This document shows positions 50,200 to 50,701 of a stretch of 50,701 nt of DNA, in pieces. The stretch lies in NCBI GenBank assembly GCA_022616075.1, contig JAKEFK010000202.1, positions 1 through 50,701 of the forward strand. Direction: 5' to 3'. The translations under genes and the position numbers were made by a program. How positions within the stretch are numbered: position 1 is the stretch's first letter; every line of letters starts with the position of its first letter. The notes under the pieces are model-generated. The model was not told the DNA's origin, did no database searches, and saw nothing but the letters and a program-made list of their open reading frames with translations. The stretch is from a bacterium. GTDB taxonomy: Bacteria > Acidobacteriota > HRBIN11 > JAKEFK01.

Positions 50200-50701
50200 A
50201 TGAAACACAATGTCTGCATTCTGATCGCAATTTTATTCACTACAACGAGTTTTGCGCAGCACCAGCACGGCACAGAAGAAAAAAGTGGTTCTGCGGTGCT
50301 GCTGAGTGGCTTGGGAAATTATCATCACCCCGTATCTACGAAAAATCCTGAAGCGCAAAAATATTTTGATCAGGGTTTCAATCTGATTTATGCATTCAAT
50401 CATGACGAAGCGATTCGTTCTTTCCGGAAAGCACTCGAACTGGATCCAAACATGGTCATGGCGTACTGGGGAATTGCTTTTGCTTTGGGACCGAATATTA
50501 ACCTGGATGTGAACCCGGAGCGCGAAAAGCAAGCCTACGAGGCGGTTCAAAAAGCTATTGGAGTATCGTCAACTGCGCCGGAAAATGAGCGCGCTTACAT
50601 AGAAGCGTTGGCGAAACGGTACAGTAACGATCCAAAAGCAGATCTGAAAAAACTGGCGGTCGAATATAAAGATGCGATGAAGATTTTGATGGAGCGTTAT
50701 C
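50200..50701 (+). CDS. Exported TPR protein, cut by window end
   Basis: 167 codons to the edge. AGGAGAGG lies 5 nt before the ATG. A signal peptide (VCILIAILFTTTSFAQ) leads into a His-rich stretch (HQHG) and TPR helices (AQKYFDQGFNLIYAFNHDEA, AIRSFRKALELDPNMVMAYW). Similar exported TPR proteins are frequent in Acidobacteriota-like genomes. The function is unknown. It starts 18 nt after hldA and may share its transcript. Confidence 0.8.
   Translation, partial: MKHNVCILIAILFTTTSFAQHQHGTEEKSGSAVLLSGLGNYHHPVSTKNPEAQKYFDQGFNLIYAFNHDEAIRSFRKALELDPNMVMAYWGIAFALGPNINLDVNPEREKQAYEAVQKAIGVSSTAPENERAYIEALAKRYSNDPKADLKKLAVEYKDAMKILMERY

Overview
The window reads as a chromosomal segment of a Gram-negative, LPS-bearing bacterium. 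The evidence is inner-core heptose genes (gmhA, hldA), a TonB-dependent receptor, several outer-membrane barrels and a PagL-like lipid A deacylase. The overall style suggests an Acidobacteriota-like lineage: an Oar-type receptor plug, a Ser/Thr kinase fused to TolB-like and TPR modules, FHA proteins, and many dispersed hairpin repeats. That assignment is inference, because no rRNA or ribosomal protein is present.

Layout. 1-1004: a tyrosine recombinase cut by the window edge, beside tRNA-Lys. 1021-5256 (minus): surface-polysaccharide genes, namely two GT-C-like membrane proteins and a Wzx flippase; the first gene carries a frameshift. 5301-6371: a decayed antitoxin-like ORF and a secreted kinase-like protein. 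6594-14591 (plus): a giant alpha-2-macroglobulin, a sulfatase-fold hydrolase and a methyltransferase. 14588-14856: a block of GC-rich hairpins. 14879-23557: TonB-dependent receptor, GspG-like lipoprotein, frameshifted purple acid phosphatase, amidohydrolase, Ser/Thr kinase and a barrel. 23617-26199: ankyrin protein, a second barrel and a paralogous pair of unknown exported proteins. 26313-30200: the tesA / ybbA-ybbP arrangement known from E. coli. 30192-35740: an MFS exporter and a zinc/manganese uptake operon. 35818-40375: an ACT regulator, a TIGR04255-like protein, an S23-like four-helix-bundle protein, a PagL-like enzyme with an NtrC-type regulator, and five minus-strand tRNA genes (Pro, Arg x3, His). 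40576-44282: a small zinc ribbon and two FHA proteins. 44402-48914 (minus): gmhA, queA, ruvB, ruvA, ruvC and yebC in an overlapping operon. 49007-50701 (plus): a Trm112-like protein, hldA and the start of a TPR protein.

The most unusual content is non-coding. Three tRNA-Arg genes and tRNA-Pro are bracketed by arrays of roughly 8-bp CGCGT-type units. The array on one side is largely the reverse complement of the one on the other side, so each precursor could place its tRNA at the tip of a long imperfect stem. Related hairpin repeats built of 8-9-bp units (CGCAAAG, CGCAGAG, CGCCAAG) sit between many genes. A GC-rich element of about 49 bp and a MITE-like element with 22-bp terminal inverted repeats also occur. 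These repeats repeatedly touch gene ends: they supply stop codons, encode terminal peptide tails, or lie directly in front of start codons.

Three genes appear frameshifted, two of them at short homopolymers. These could be real decay or assembly errors; the raw sequence alone cannot decide.
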